A stretch of 64,000 bases of DNA from Astragalus membranaceus (Eukaryota > Streptophyta > Magnoliopsida > Fabales > Fabaceae). The stretch's first letter is position 1. Every line of letters begins with the position of its first letter. The stretch is taken from NCBI GenBank assembly GCA_039519185.1, contig CM076846.1, positions 151,666,605 through 151,730,604 on the forward strand. Direction: 5' to 3'. Made by a program: the position numbers and the translations under genes. Under the pieces are notes generated by a model. That model was not told the DNA's origin. It worked only from the letters and a program-made list of their open reading frames with translations, and ran no database searches. This document shows, in pieces, positions 23,101 through 33,880 of this stretch.

Positions 23101-24333
23101 CTGCATGAAGAATCTATTATCTATTAAACACATGGAAATGTTTGAAGTGGTTAGTAAAGAGCCAACTGAAAGTAAATTGGCATGAAAGCTAGGGATGTAT
23201 AAGACATTGTGGAGCACAATGCCATTTCCTAGGGAAACTGTGCCTACATAATGCACTTGAATAACAGTCTTATTTGGTAATGTGACAAAGGAATTGTATG
23301 CAGATTTGATGGATATGAAATTGTCAAGGGTGTATGCAATGTGACATGTGGCACCCGTATCAATGATCCAAAAATGAATTTCAAAAGGCTGTTTCAAATA
23401 ATTGACAGAAGTAGTATTCAAGCAAACATTAAAGATAGCACCTGATGCACTGGTTGATGAATCAGGTTCAGGAACAGCTGCTTGAGTCATTTGGCTGGAT
23501 AGGAGAGCCATCAACATCTTGCACTGATCATTGGTGAAGGTAGAGTTGGAGGCAGAATCTGCAGTGGCAGTGACTTGATTTGCTGAAGTAGTGTTGTTGG
23601 CTGAACCAGGGGTATTGTTTTGCCTATTCCTGCCATAATCAGGAGGATAGCCGTGAATCTTGTAACATTTCTCAATTGTGTGACCAAGAAGGCCACAATG
23701 AGTGCACACAGGACGTTCCTTCTTGGCAGGGACTGGTTTGGCATTGGTCTTTGCTTGATAGGCTTTTACAGCAAAGGCAATTTGAGATTCAACAGAATTG
23801 TTCTTAGAAGTGGCGCCTATTTCACGATGTTTCTCATCTTGTAAGACAAGGGAAAAAAATTTGGAGATAGGGGAATGGGATCCATAGTAAGGATTTGTCC
23901 TCTAACATGAGAAAAACCATTAGAAAGGCCCATGAGGAACAGCATAACGTATTCACGTTCGATTTCAGCAAGAAGAGGCTTAACGCCACCACAATTACAG
24001 ATATTCTCAGCCTTAAATTGTTGTAATTCCTCCCAAAGAGACTTCAATTTGGTGTAATACTGAGTGACAGATGAATTACCTTGAGAAAGACCATTTAGGT
24101 TTTTGCGTAGTTGATAGATGCGAGGACCATTGACCTGTTGGAACCGGTTTTTGAGATCGTTCCATATTTCAGATGCAGAGTTGGCATGAATGATGGAAGT
24201 GACGATATCTTTAGAAACCGCGTTGAGAAGCCATGAACAGACTATGTTGTCATCGCGAGTCCAAGCAACTTTTGTTTTGGTGTCACCATCTATCGTTTGA
24301 GTGAAGATACAACGGATCGGAAACTTGTTCTTC
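20159..24333 (-). pseudogene. Ty1/copia gag-pol pseudogene
   Basis: Reading on the minus strand: truncated gag (24333-23820; EIWNDLKNRFQQVNGPRIYQ); a CCHC zinc knuckle (CTHCGLLGHTIEKCYK, near 23709); aspartic protease (WIIDTGATCHIA, about 23380-23345); the integrase pre-domain (LWHARLGHLS, about 22920-22890); integrase (HCDIWGPYHA, IRTDNAKEL, VVERKHQHL, so D, D and E are present); RT (YVDDIVVVGPS, about 21110); and RNase H (SSAEAEYKSLA ... DILTKPV, 20515-20160). Stops lie after FWESV (22338), after YGLK (about 21233) and before AYADSDW (about 20630), and the region near 22270-22340 is disrupted. The gag N terminus is lost at the 24334 junction. Confidence 0.88.
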
Positions 24334-24487
24334 GGGGTTAGTTTGTCTCTTTTAGAAGGTAATGTGGATGTATATGCTAGACAACCAAAGGCTTTCAGTG
24401 AAGAGATGTCAGGTTCTTTGGAGAATAGGAACTGATAGGGGGTTTTACCCTTAAGATGGTTAGATGGGGTTCTATTAATGAGGAATA
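24334..24487 (-). repeat. Displaced second copy of a pol segment
   Basis: This stretch repeats 22175-22329 with few differences. It joins gag at GGGG and the LTR piece at GAGGAATA; that 8-base sequence is present at both parental sites (22322 and 19989). Confidence 0.85.
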
Positions 24488-24627
24488 GTTAGTTCAACAA
24501 GATGCTAACTGTAATACAACCAGAAACTAACCAAAACAGTAACTAACAACTAACTATAGTTAACTTAACCAGATACAAGGGTTAGGTAAAATAACCGAAA
24601 GTAAATAAACTTATCTAAACTCTAATA

Positions 24628-25337
24628 AATAATAGTGAGTATACTTTTTAAGCAAAATGGTATCCTTAGTATCATAGCAGAGAAAAGTATCTTTATTAGG
24701 ATAGCACCCCCACTTTTACCTATCATTTGCAATAGACCATTATATTATTAAAAAAAATAAAAAACTTGGGAGGATTAAACTTGACCCAAGAACACATTAT
24801 CTAAATCTATATCTAGACAAAAATTCATTACATGAAGGAACTCAATTACCAGAAAACTTAGAATAATTGCCAACCAAATAAAATCATTAATGTATAAACT
24901 CAACATGAGGGAGCTTAAGTAAATTATATTTATATTAACCCGACTTTTTTTGTTCCAGCCTTTGATCGGGTTATTTGATCTTTTGTAGCCCTTTGCTTCA
25001 CCTTTTTCTTGTTGGATTTGGAGATAATCACACTACCACTTCATCAGATCAATCTAGCAGCGACGAAGTGGCTACATTGAGCTTCCAAAATCAAAACTGG
25101 ATAAAGTCTCTCAGACTTTTAATATGGTTCGACCTTAAGAAATGTTTGTCCTCTTCCTGCATTATCCACCTACCAACTTTGGACAAATCTTCCTTAACCT
25201 TGATCCACATTAAAAATATGAGAAATTCTATCTAGAATTGATTTTTGAAAATCAACGTAGCGGCATCCTTGTTGCCAGATTGGTGTGATGAAACAACCGT
25301 GTGATTAATCATAGGTACTTCTTCTTCATGCCCTATT
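24628..25337. other. Unassigned AT-rich DNA between copia element and block B
   Basis: There is no counterpart in unit 1. A frame at 24975-25235 has no recognisable similarity. I see no other feature. Confidence 0.4.
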
Positions 25338-25945
25338 TGATTGAACCAACCATTTGTTTTGATTGCATAACACTAAGAATTGTGATTGGAAAATAAAGTT
25401 ACTTGTAAATCGAAGAATGAAAATAAACTGTAAGAATTGCCGTGAGTTTTTCTTTATCTTCTATACCCTATTTATATTAGGTTTAGTCAATGAAACACAG
25501 TAAAAAATGAAAAAGTAATCTGGTTTCTATAAAAGTTTCCTAAGGGTGTGTTTGGGAGTTTGGAGGGGAGGGGAGGGGTTGGGACTAATAGTGTAAATTC
25601 TTTAGTGATGAGAAGAAAAATTATCTCTCTAAACCCCCCAAACCCCTCTCCTAGTTTATTTTTGGAGCCCCTCCAAAACCCTCCATATTTGGGGGAGTTT
25701 GAAGGGGCTCCAAAAATAAACTAAGAGAGGGGTTTGGGGGGTTTAGGGGGTTTAGGGGGATAATTTTTCTCCCAATTACTAAAAAATTTACACTATTAGT
25801 CTCAACCCCTCCCTTCCCCTCCCCTCCAAACTCCCAAACACACCCTAACAGATTACCATAACTAATTATAGCATGGATTAATTCTTTTTCTTTGTTTCTT
25901 AACTAGTCCTTATAAATAGGGAACCCACCAAAAACCATCCTTACT
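25338..25945. repeat. Tandem duplication unit 2, block B, split by a MITE
   Basis: GATTGAACCAACCATTTG at 25339 and the bases up to 25543, plus 25846-25945, match 13600-13870 in unit 1. Confidence 0.7.
25544..25845. mobile_element. Harbinger/Tourist-like foldback MITE
   Basis: The 302-bp insert begins GGGTGTGTTTGGGAGTTTGG and ends with its complement. Almost the whole length is one inverted repeat. It is flanked by TAA on both sides (25541-25543 and 25846-25848), the target duplication of PIF/Harbinger elements. The paralogous site near 13810 reads CCCTAACAG without it. Confidence 0.88.
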
Positions 25946-26487
25946 AGCGCCGTGACCCGTGCGTTGCACGGGGCCAAAGCTTTAGGGTCTACTCACTAGT
26001 GGAAAAAAGACATTTAGCGTCGGTTAAATTGGACATTTAGCGTCGGTTATCGCCCGACGCTAAATCGCCCGATGCTAAATGTCATACATTTAGCATCGGT
26101 TATTTAACCGACGCTAAATGTCACATTTAGCATCAGATGTTCAAATAACCGATGCTAAATGTCCATTTCGTCACTATTTTTGCTGTCTGAAAATGACATT
26201 TAGCATCAGTTATTTGAAACAACCGATGCTAAATGTCCTGAAAAATGACATTTAGCATCGGGTGTTTGAAAAAACCGATGCTAAATGTCCTGAAAATTTA
26301 GCATCGGTTGTTCCAAATAACCGATGCTAAAAGTCATTTTTGATAAAAAAAAATGACATTTAACATCGGTTGTTTGAAACAAGCGATGCTAAATGTCATT
26401 TTCTTGATAAAAAAAAGACATTTAGCATCGCTTGTTTGAAACAAGCGATGCTAAATGTCTAGTTTCTTTTTATACATGCCTCACAAA

Positions 26488-26810
26488 GTACAAACATCAA
26501 AGAGCTTAAAAACTAGTAAATGAACTGAAATCAAAGAGCTTAAAAACTACATCAAAGAGCTTAAAAACTAGTTTCATTATTTCAGTATAGCAGTTTCATT
26601 AAAAACTAGTTTCATTATTTCACTACAACATCAAAGAGCTTAAAAACTAGTAAATGAACTGAAATCAAAGAGCTTAAAAACTAGTTTCATTATTTTAGTA
26701 TAAAAACTAGTTTCATTATTTCAGTCAGTATACCAGCCAATCAATATACAACTCACTGATCCAACTATTTCTTCTACTACATCAAAGAGCTTAAAAACTA
26801 GTAAAGACAC
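26488..26810. repeat. Tandem/interspersed repeats of ATCAAAGAGCTTAAAAACTA
   Basis: The 20-base unit occurs about six or seven times, alternating with AGTTTCATTATTTCAGTATA-like segments. Confidence 0.8.
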
Positions 26811-26900
26811 CAATCAATATGAAGCTTAACTTCATATTTCTCCTTCAAACATAAATCAGCTAAATCCATTGTTTCTTTTAATGTCTTTGACATAATTAAC

Positions 26901-27134
26901 CTGCAATTGTTCCTTGCAAAGAGCATTCTTTGAGAAACATGGATGACTTGATAAATCCGATAATTTCAATGGAATCTGTTCTAATCTTGAAATTATCATT
27001 TTCCATCTCCCAGGAAATCCTTTAACTTCACTTGCTTTTTTAAGAGCAATAGGAACAAGTTCCTTCGCATGTAACAACCAGTCTTCTGTTGAATTTTCAT
27101 CAACCACCATGATTTTGATTTGGTAGCAGCACAA
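26901..27134 (-). pseudogene. Captured exon similar to the N terminus of plant U-box/ARM-repeat proteins
   Basis: Minus-strand translation gives ELVPIALKKASEVKGFPGRW, then KMIISRLEQIPLKLSDLSSH and PCFSKNALCKEQLQ. I recall this pattern from the N-terminal region of plant ARM-repeat proteins related to U-box E3 ligases; I could not check it. The exon ends at CAG followed by GTTAAT, a good splice donor, and the frame then runs into intron-like AT-rich sequence and stops. No ARM repeats or U-box follow. It is a captured fragment, not a complete gene. Confidence 0.5.
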
Positions 27135-28725
27135 TAGATGCTTTCAAGAAGCTGGAACAAATGAAATTACTAAGATGCCAATTTGGTAATAGAAAAATGA
27201 ATGATTATAAGGTTGTGGAGCAGTCGCAATCATCATAAAATAAAATCCTTAAATTATAAAATAAGATTCCAAAAGAAAAATTCTGAGGCACAAAAAAACA
27301 AATGGACCAAGTCTAACATCTTAACAGCTTCAAGAATCTCTTATGATCAATTCACACTGAAAACATGACTTGGCTAACAAATCTGAAGTACCTAAACATG
27401 TCCCACTAGTCTTTTCTGTTACTTTAGCTAGTCATCATTAAATGTCCCTAGCAAATTATAATCACATATTATACATCACATCTGTTACTAATAATAAATA
27501 CTATAAACTTAAATTACTAATTTACCCCTCCAGGTACAAATGTAAGGTCTTCTTTTGGGGGATATATTGGTCAGTATAACATACAAGTGTGTAACTTTAC
27601 TTTTCAGCATGGCTATGAGTATGACACATATCAACGGTTAAGAGAGGATGAGGAATGATGAGGAAACTGTGCTTTCTTTCTTCTATTTCTCCTCATAAAT
27701 ATGAGAAAAGGAGAGGCTTTCCTTCCAAAGAGAGACACAAGTCTCTATCCACAGTTGTATTGTATACTCGTGTACGTAAAATCAATCATCACCAGAAAAA
27801 TAAAAGCAATTAATTAACTAGGATTTCAAGCAAAAAAAATTGTTTACAATATTATGTACTAACCTTAAATCAATTTGATTTGCCAAATATTCAAAGAATT
27901 CATAGCCATTTCCATTGATTCTGATTCTGTAAAGCACAAAACAAAATATAGGAGCAAGTTACAAAAAGACAACAAATAAATCTTCACAAAAAGAAAAATA
28001 GAAAAGCCATTTCCATTGATTATGATTGTTTAAAAAATACTCTCAACTACTTCAATTGTGTTAGTTACAAACACTACCTTTATATATGCTAAGAAGTACC
28101 TAATGGGCTTGACTAATTGGCCTCGTACAAAATTAATTAAAATACCCGTAATGTTTACATTACATATTTGCACCACGCCCCTCAAAGCTACTTAATGGAT
28201 ATCTATCATTTTCAACTTATCTTAAAGTAATTTAACGTAATTTAGAATATCCTAGGGTCTATTATCTCTTAGGATTAGATACATGATTTGTTCCCTCATT
28301 TATTAGAACGAGGCATCTTTTATTAGTAAAAATAGAGCTTGGTATTTGATCTTTTGCATCACATTACTGACACTGATATCAATATAATTTTATCATGCTA
28401 CTGTTTTTCTTCGCTTTATACCCAAACTATATAATTTCAACATTCTCTAACTATAAGCAAATTTAAGTAAATAAATAAATACCTCAAATACTTGTGAAGA
28501 ATTTATCAACTATGATGTGAACAATTAGATTATACTTTCAGTTTGGTAAGAGATACAGTTCATAAAAAAGAAGTGTGTTAGATAATAGTTTCAAATTCTA
28601 GATACATGGTCTATCCTTTTGCATCTCAATGACTAGAGAACTTCAGACATATGAATAGATAGCAAGAGTGCATGATTGAAAAGAATGTTGTAAAAGAATA
28701 TTTTCTATACATATAAATCACATAC

Positions 28726-29966
28726 TCAGTAGGCAAGATTATCATTTTATCAAAAACCGCTTTTCTTTTCCTCGAAAGCTGAGCACGCTCTCTTGCAGAT
28801 GGTGTAGAAAGAGAGACAGAGTCTGGTGTAGCACCACCTGCCAAAGAGAAATTGAAGTAGGAAAAACAAATAAGTAGGAGAATTAACTAACTACATGCCT
28901 AAAATGAACAAACATTAAGAAGTAGAATTTTCAAGGATTCTACAAAATAATGATTTTATAAACCTGGTTTTGGTCTTCCAATTGAAGTTGAACCACCTTT
29001 AAACCTAGACTGAGGAGTTACATCAACAACTTCCTGATGGATTTGGTATGATGAACTTGTTTCCTTAGCCATATTATCCTCGTTCTGAACTTGTTGAGAT
29101 TCATTTAATGATTCAACGGATAAAGTAGATTCCTTCTCTCTACAAGGTAACCATGTTAATACCAAAAGCTTTTGCATAAGGTGATCAGCAGGGCCAGGCA
29201 TTCCACCATAATCAAAATCCTCAAACTGCAAATAAGAAAAACAAACACTATAATATGTACCAAGGATGCACAGAATAAAAGGAAAAACAAACATAGTTGT
29301 TTGCATAGTATCTTAGTCACTAATTCTATTTTTTATGTAAATTTAAAACAATGAAGAATATGGAATCAATGAGCTAAGAACATCTGAAGACTGCAATTAA
29401 GACAAAATTCAAATTAACTAGATCAGCCAATCACTCATTAATTATTCTGATTCACACCATACACCATACAGATTATTTCGAAAATCTGTTAAATTAGTTA
29501 GCATCATAATACATAATCTATTGCATTAGTGATGAAATTTCCAACTCTACTTGGTACAAATCTATACCTAATAACATTCTATAGCTGGCAGCCCAAGCAT
29601 AATAGTATCTTGTATGTATGTGATATTTGCTTGAATGGTTAATTGACAAAAATTCTCCCCACATAACTCCATAAATGGTAATTAAATTTAAATCAGCACG
29701 TGAGAAGCAATCAACAAAAGATTCAGAGAGATATAAACATCGAAAAGAAAGAGCATTCGCCAAACAGATGTTGATTGGGAATATATTTTCCAAAAGCCAA
29801 AGATAAACAAAAACACTAACACTTGAGTAAACAAAATGGAAGAGACATTAGTCAGGTAAGGCTCAAAGATTGAAAAACTATACTGCGGCACCAAGTAATT
29901 AGAATTGCAGAATGCATACCTTCTCTTTAGAAAACCGCATCGGCTCTTCAGTTTCATACAAAACAT
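28726..29966 (-). pseudogene. Captured exons resembling a RAD21/SYN cohesin (alpha-kleisin) gene
   Basis: Three minus-strand exon-like segments have matching splice signals: 29966-29920 (after ACAG, ending AAG before GTATGC; VLYETEEPMRFSKEK), 29225-28964 (after TTGCAG; FEDFDYGGMPGPADHLMQ, later SRFKGGSTSIGRPKPG) and 28837-28726 (after GGCAG; TPDSVSLSTPSARERAQLSR, then KRKAVFDKMIILP). The SRKRK-FD-MI-LP segment resembles the middle part of plant RAD21/SYN proteins. The second and third segments join in frame. The conserved N- and C-terminal kleisin domains are absent. The family call is from memory of the motif and is moderate. Confidence 0.45.
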
Positions 29967-30740
29967 CTGTTTGTTTGAAACAAGTACCTTTCAGTCATCA
30001 AATTTAGCAATAAACCAAAAGCGAAATTAGGGTTTTAAGAGAAACGGACCAGATCTGTGAAAAATAAACCAAATGCGAAATTAGGGTTTTAATAGAGAGA
30101 AACGAGTGAGGAAAGGGAGAGGGAAAGAATTTCACCGTTATCCTTGTCCGCGAGCACAAGTTGTGGCTTCTGAGATCCTTCTTCTCCTTCCATGTATTTC
30201 CTTCGCTACTTCTTTTTCCTCTCCTTTCGTGTTTTTCCTTCTCTTCACCCCTTCTTTTTCGGTGAGCACAAGCTGTGATGATATTGTGAGGCAGAGGAAG
30301 AGGGATAGAAGCTTAGGGCAACAACGTGAGGAAGATGGAGAGAGTTCAGAGAAAGAGGGTTGAGAACAAGAGTTGAGAGCCAGAGAGAGAGTTCAGAGAA
30401 CGATAGTTGAGAGTGAGCGAGAGTTGAGAACGCGAGAGAATGTATGCCACGGAAGAAAATGGAAAAAACAAAAGAGGACTTTTAGCATCGGGTGTCTAAT
30501 ATACCCGACGCCAAATGTATTTGCTTTAGACATTTAGCATCGGGTGTTTAAAACACCCGATGCTAAATGTCTAAAGCAAATACATTTAGCATCGGTTGTT
30601 TAAACACCCGACGCTAAAAGTAGGCGTGAAATATGAAATCTTCCATTTAATTACAAAAATGCCACCGGTTCAACATTTAGCATCGGCTGTTCAAACAACC
30701 GACGCTAAATGATGCTTAATAATGTGTTTTTCCACTAGTG

Positions 30741-31560
30741 ACTGAAGTATTATAATATCAAAATTAGATTAATAGTAATTAAGTCAAATTTTAACAACTA
30801 AGTTATGTTTAGCCAATAAGAGAAAACTATAAGCCAGAACATATTTGTTGTGAAGTTAATTTTCAGTTTCACTAATCTGATTACGGACGAATCAATTTCC
30901 GCTATTTGAACAGTTAAAATTTCTAGTGAACCATAAAAGTACCCTTAAAATATAAAATTACGAATGTTGTATAGAATGAAAAGAAAGTAGTTAGTGACAA
31001 AAATGAAATTGATCCATTAAAATATAGACAACAAATGATAATCAAGTAAGTCATTATCACATTACATAAAAGTTCTTTTTTTCAACAAACACGTTACTAA
31101 GGAACAAACTCTGCATATTTGAACAGTTAATTTTTTCCGACTGCTTAAGAACCCCAAAACACACTGTTTTGTATTACTATTTCCTTTGAACAACTAATTT
31201 TTTTTAGACTCTAAATTACCTTAAAACAGAGTGGCTAGCATCACACTTTACATAATTTATCAGGAAATTAATTTTCATTTTTCACCAATCTGATTATTGA
31301 GGAACAAACTTCATCTATTTATAGATCTAATTTTTTTTCTTAAATTTAAATGTATTCTTAAAAAATGAAAATATAAAAAATAAGAAGAAAAAAAAAGGGG
31401 GGTAGGGGGGTGGGGGGAGGGGGGGGTAGGGGTGAGGGGGGGGGAGGGCGAGTTTGGCGCCAAGGGGAAGGGAAAGTGGGAAGTTTGGAGCCAAAATTAG
31501 GTGTAGGGCCCACTTGAAGAGTACCCCTAGATTTATATTCTTAGATAAATATAACTAGTG
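30741..31560. other. Unassigned AT-rich DNA with a G-rich tract
   Basis: There is no gene. It may belong to the insert that separates blocks B and C of unit 2 (25941-31559); its right end reads ATAACTAG before T. Confidence 0.4.
31397..31449 (+). repeat. G-rich low-complexity tract with G-quadruplex potential
   Basis: In about 53 bp there are seven or more runs of four to nine G residues separated by one to three bases (A, T or TA). Confidence 0.8.
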
Positions 31561-31589
31561 ATTTTGACCCGTGCATATAACTAATAATT

Positions 31590-32000
31590 TTGACCGGTAA
31601 ATAATGTAACCCATGGGTATCCATTATTATAGGAGATCAATCAAATAGTATTAGATCAATTCAATGAAACAACAACAAACCTATTAAATCTTTCGTAAAA
31701 AAACCAAACAAATCAATTAAAACAATACAAGCAAATAAAATTATCAAACAAGGAAACAAACCATGACTTAATACTAGGTTATTATCGAACAAAAGATAAA
31801 AATCATTATATTTTTCTTTATTGAACATTCAAAGATATCTAATTAGCAATAAAAAATACTATATATATAGATGACTAGAATAAATATCTACTTTCTAGAC
31901 TCACATCGTATATTGTTTGCCATTCAAACCACAGTCTTAATTGAGGTGGATGGCAGTGACGTATTCGGGGGTAGTCATGGCTACCCCAAAGATATAGAAA
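31590..32000. repeat. Tandem duplication unit 2, block C
   Basis: AATGTAACCCATGGGTATCC and the bases up to the GGCTACCC at about 31980 match 13890-14285 in unit 1. Confidence 0.75.
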
Positions 32001-32124
32001 GAATAAGTGAGCAAACTTAGATAAAAACAAATATTATCCATTGGCCCACAAATACTTAGTTTTTTGTATTTTTAACTTACTTTTATATAATTAGATTTTT
32101 TTTCGACAGCTTATATAAATTATA

Positions 32125-33533
32125 GGCTAAATAACACTTTTGGTCCTTTATGTTTGCTCCAGATTTCACTTTGGTCCTTTATTTTTTTTGGTCCGTTTTG
32201 GTCCCTCATGTTTCGTTTTTGTTTTATTTGGTCCCTCAGGTTAGTTTTGACTAACGGACGCCACACTGGCAGTTAACTGCTGACGTGACGTCCGTTATTC
32301 ATTAAATGACGTGGCATTTTCTTTTATTTAAATAAAAAACAAATTAACAAAAACAAAATTAACAAAAACAAAATCAAGAAATCACAAAATCACCATGTTC
32401 CTCTTCTCACGAATTGGGAAAATCAAGAAATCAAACAACACCAAGTGTGAAATAACATTGTTCTTTCAAACAAAATCAAAAAATCACAAAATCACCATGT
32501 TCCTCTTCATCACGAGAAATCACAAATCAAGAAAGAATGGATTTCGTCTTTCAAAACGCTGTTGGACACTCCATTAACAATTAGGATTCCAGCAACCAAA
32601 CATTGGTTTCAGATCTGCGTTTCTTCTTTCTTCTTTCAAAACGCTGGATTTCGTCTTCAAAAGGATTCCAGCAACCAAACGCTTGGTTTAAATATGTTTT
32701 TCTTCACTGAATGCCCAGATTGCATTTCTGGATTTGTACCTGCAAACGTGATGAGGATGAAGATTCTGATTGTTTAGTTTTTCCAGATTTGAAAGGGACC
32801 AAAATGAAACAACACAAACAATGAGAGAGACCAAAATGAAACCAAGGAAAAACAAAGAGGACTAAAATGAAACAAATGAGCAACAACAGAGAACACAAAC
32901 AATGGTTTCCATCTTCATACCCATTTCCATCTTTATACCCATTTCCATCTTCGATTTTGATTCAGTTCCGTTTTGTTTTGATTTAGTTCCACTTCTCAGT
33001 TCCGTTTTGATTCAGTTCTGTTTCCATCTTCGATTTTTCTTCGATTTTGTTCAATATGGGTTCTTCGATTTTGAAACCCAGATCCGTTTTGATTCAGCTC
33101 CGTTTCGTTTTGATTCAGTTCCGTTTCGTTTTGATTTAGTTCCACTTCTCATTTCCGTTTTGATCCTTTGTTGTTGAACGCGTTTTGAAGTTGATGAACA
33201 GATCTGGGTTTGTTGTCTTTAGTTTCAGATCTGGGTTTGAAGTTGATGAAGGTGTTGGTGTTGATGTTTAATTGTTTAACAATTAAAATAGTTTAATGGT
33301 GATGTGTAATTTCATTAAAATTAAATAATATATTTTTGCCACGTCATTTAATGAATAACGGACGCCACGTCAGCAGTTAACTGCCAACGTGGCGTCCATT
33401 AACCAAAACTAACGTGAGGGACCAAAATGAAACGAAAATGAAACAAGAGGGACCAAAACGGATCAAAAAAAAGATAAATGACCAAAGTGAAATCTGGAGC
33501 AAAGATAAAAAGGACCAGAAGTGCTATTTAGCC
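32125..33533. mobile_element. Non-autonomous inverted-repeat DNA element, probably Mutator-type
   Basis: The element begins GGCTAAATAACACTTTTGG and ends with the complement. The inverted repeats extend about 200 bp (32125-32325 and 33335-33533), including GGACGCCAC and GCAGTTAACTGC segments. Flanks TAAATTATA and TAAATATAT are nearly the same 9 bases, suggesting a worn Mutator-type duplication. The 1-kb interior has repeated TTCCGTTTTGATT and CCATTTCCATCTT phrases but no recognisable protein. Confidence 0.7.
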
Positions 33534-33764
33534 TAAATATATTATACCTTGTATTCTTAAAACTTTATATCTAAATTTGCTTCCTATTAGAAATAACCTC
33601 GCTTAAAAAATTTAATTTATTTTGTGGAACAACGAGAAATCACATTGAGTAATAAAAATTACATAAGCATAACTATTCACTCTATCATCATAGAAATACT
33701 AATTGCGTGCAACACTGCCACTGACCGGCAAACAAACCAAAGAAAAACTTACTAGGGTTTGTAG
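33534..33764. other. Unit 2 DNA between the inverted-repeat element and block D
   Basis: AT-rich, with no gene seen. Confidence 0.4.
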
Positions 33765-33880
33765 TTTTGCTTAACTAATTTTTACTAACTCACTGTGATT
33801 TCTATACTTTCTCATAAAATAAAGTCTTTTTATTCGAATCTTTTTAAATTGGAAGTAAATTTAACTAAAGAACATCATAA
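33765..33880. repeat. Tandem duplication unit 2, block D (without LINE)
   Basis: This matches 18361-18407 joined to 19250-19314 and lacks the LINE, so it is the empty-site counterpart for that insertion. Confidence 0.7.

Larger units (their letters stand above)
19797..24627 (-). mobile_element. Rearranged Ty1/copia retrotransposon
   Basis: On the minus strand gag, protease, integrase, RT and RNase H follow in the copia order and end at a polypurine tract (about 20152-20163, TTGAGGGGGAG on the minus strand). The 3' LTR at 19797-20151 is complete. The 5' end is abnormal: instead of a full LTR, PBS and gag start it has a 150-bp LTR piece joined to a second copy of a pol segment, which abuts a truncated gag. 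Confidence 0.85.
25994..30740 (-). mobile_element. CACTA element carrying host gene fragments
   Basis: The ends are CACTAGTGGAAAAAAG and TTTTTCCACTAGTG, with 3-bp duplication ACT (25991-25993 and 30741-30743). Repeats of GACATTTAGCATCGGTTGTT and its complement fill both subterminal regions (26010-26460 and 30480-30720). No transposase is recognisable inside the 4.75 kb. Instead there are exon-like pieces of at least two cellular genes on the minus strand, with splice sites, so this looks like gene capture by a non-autonomous CACTA. Confidence 0.92.

Noticed and set aside
32395..33177. Short frames inside the inverted-repeat element
   Set aside because: Low-complexity repeats of TTCCGTTTTGATT; no similarity recognised and no start or stop context.
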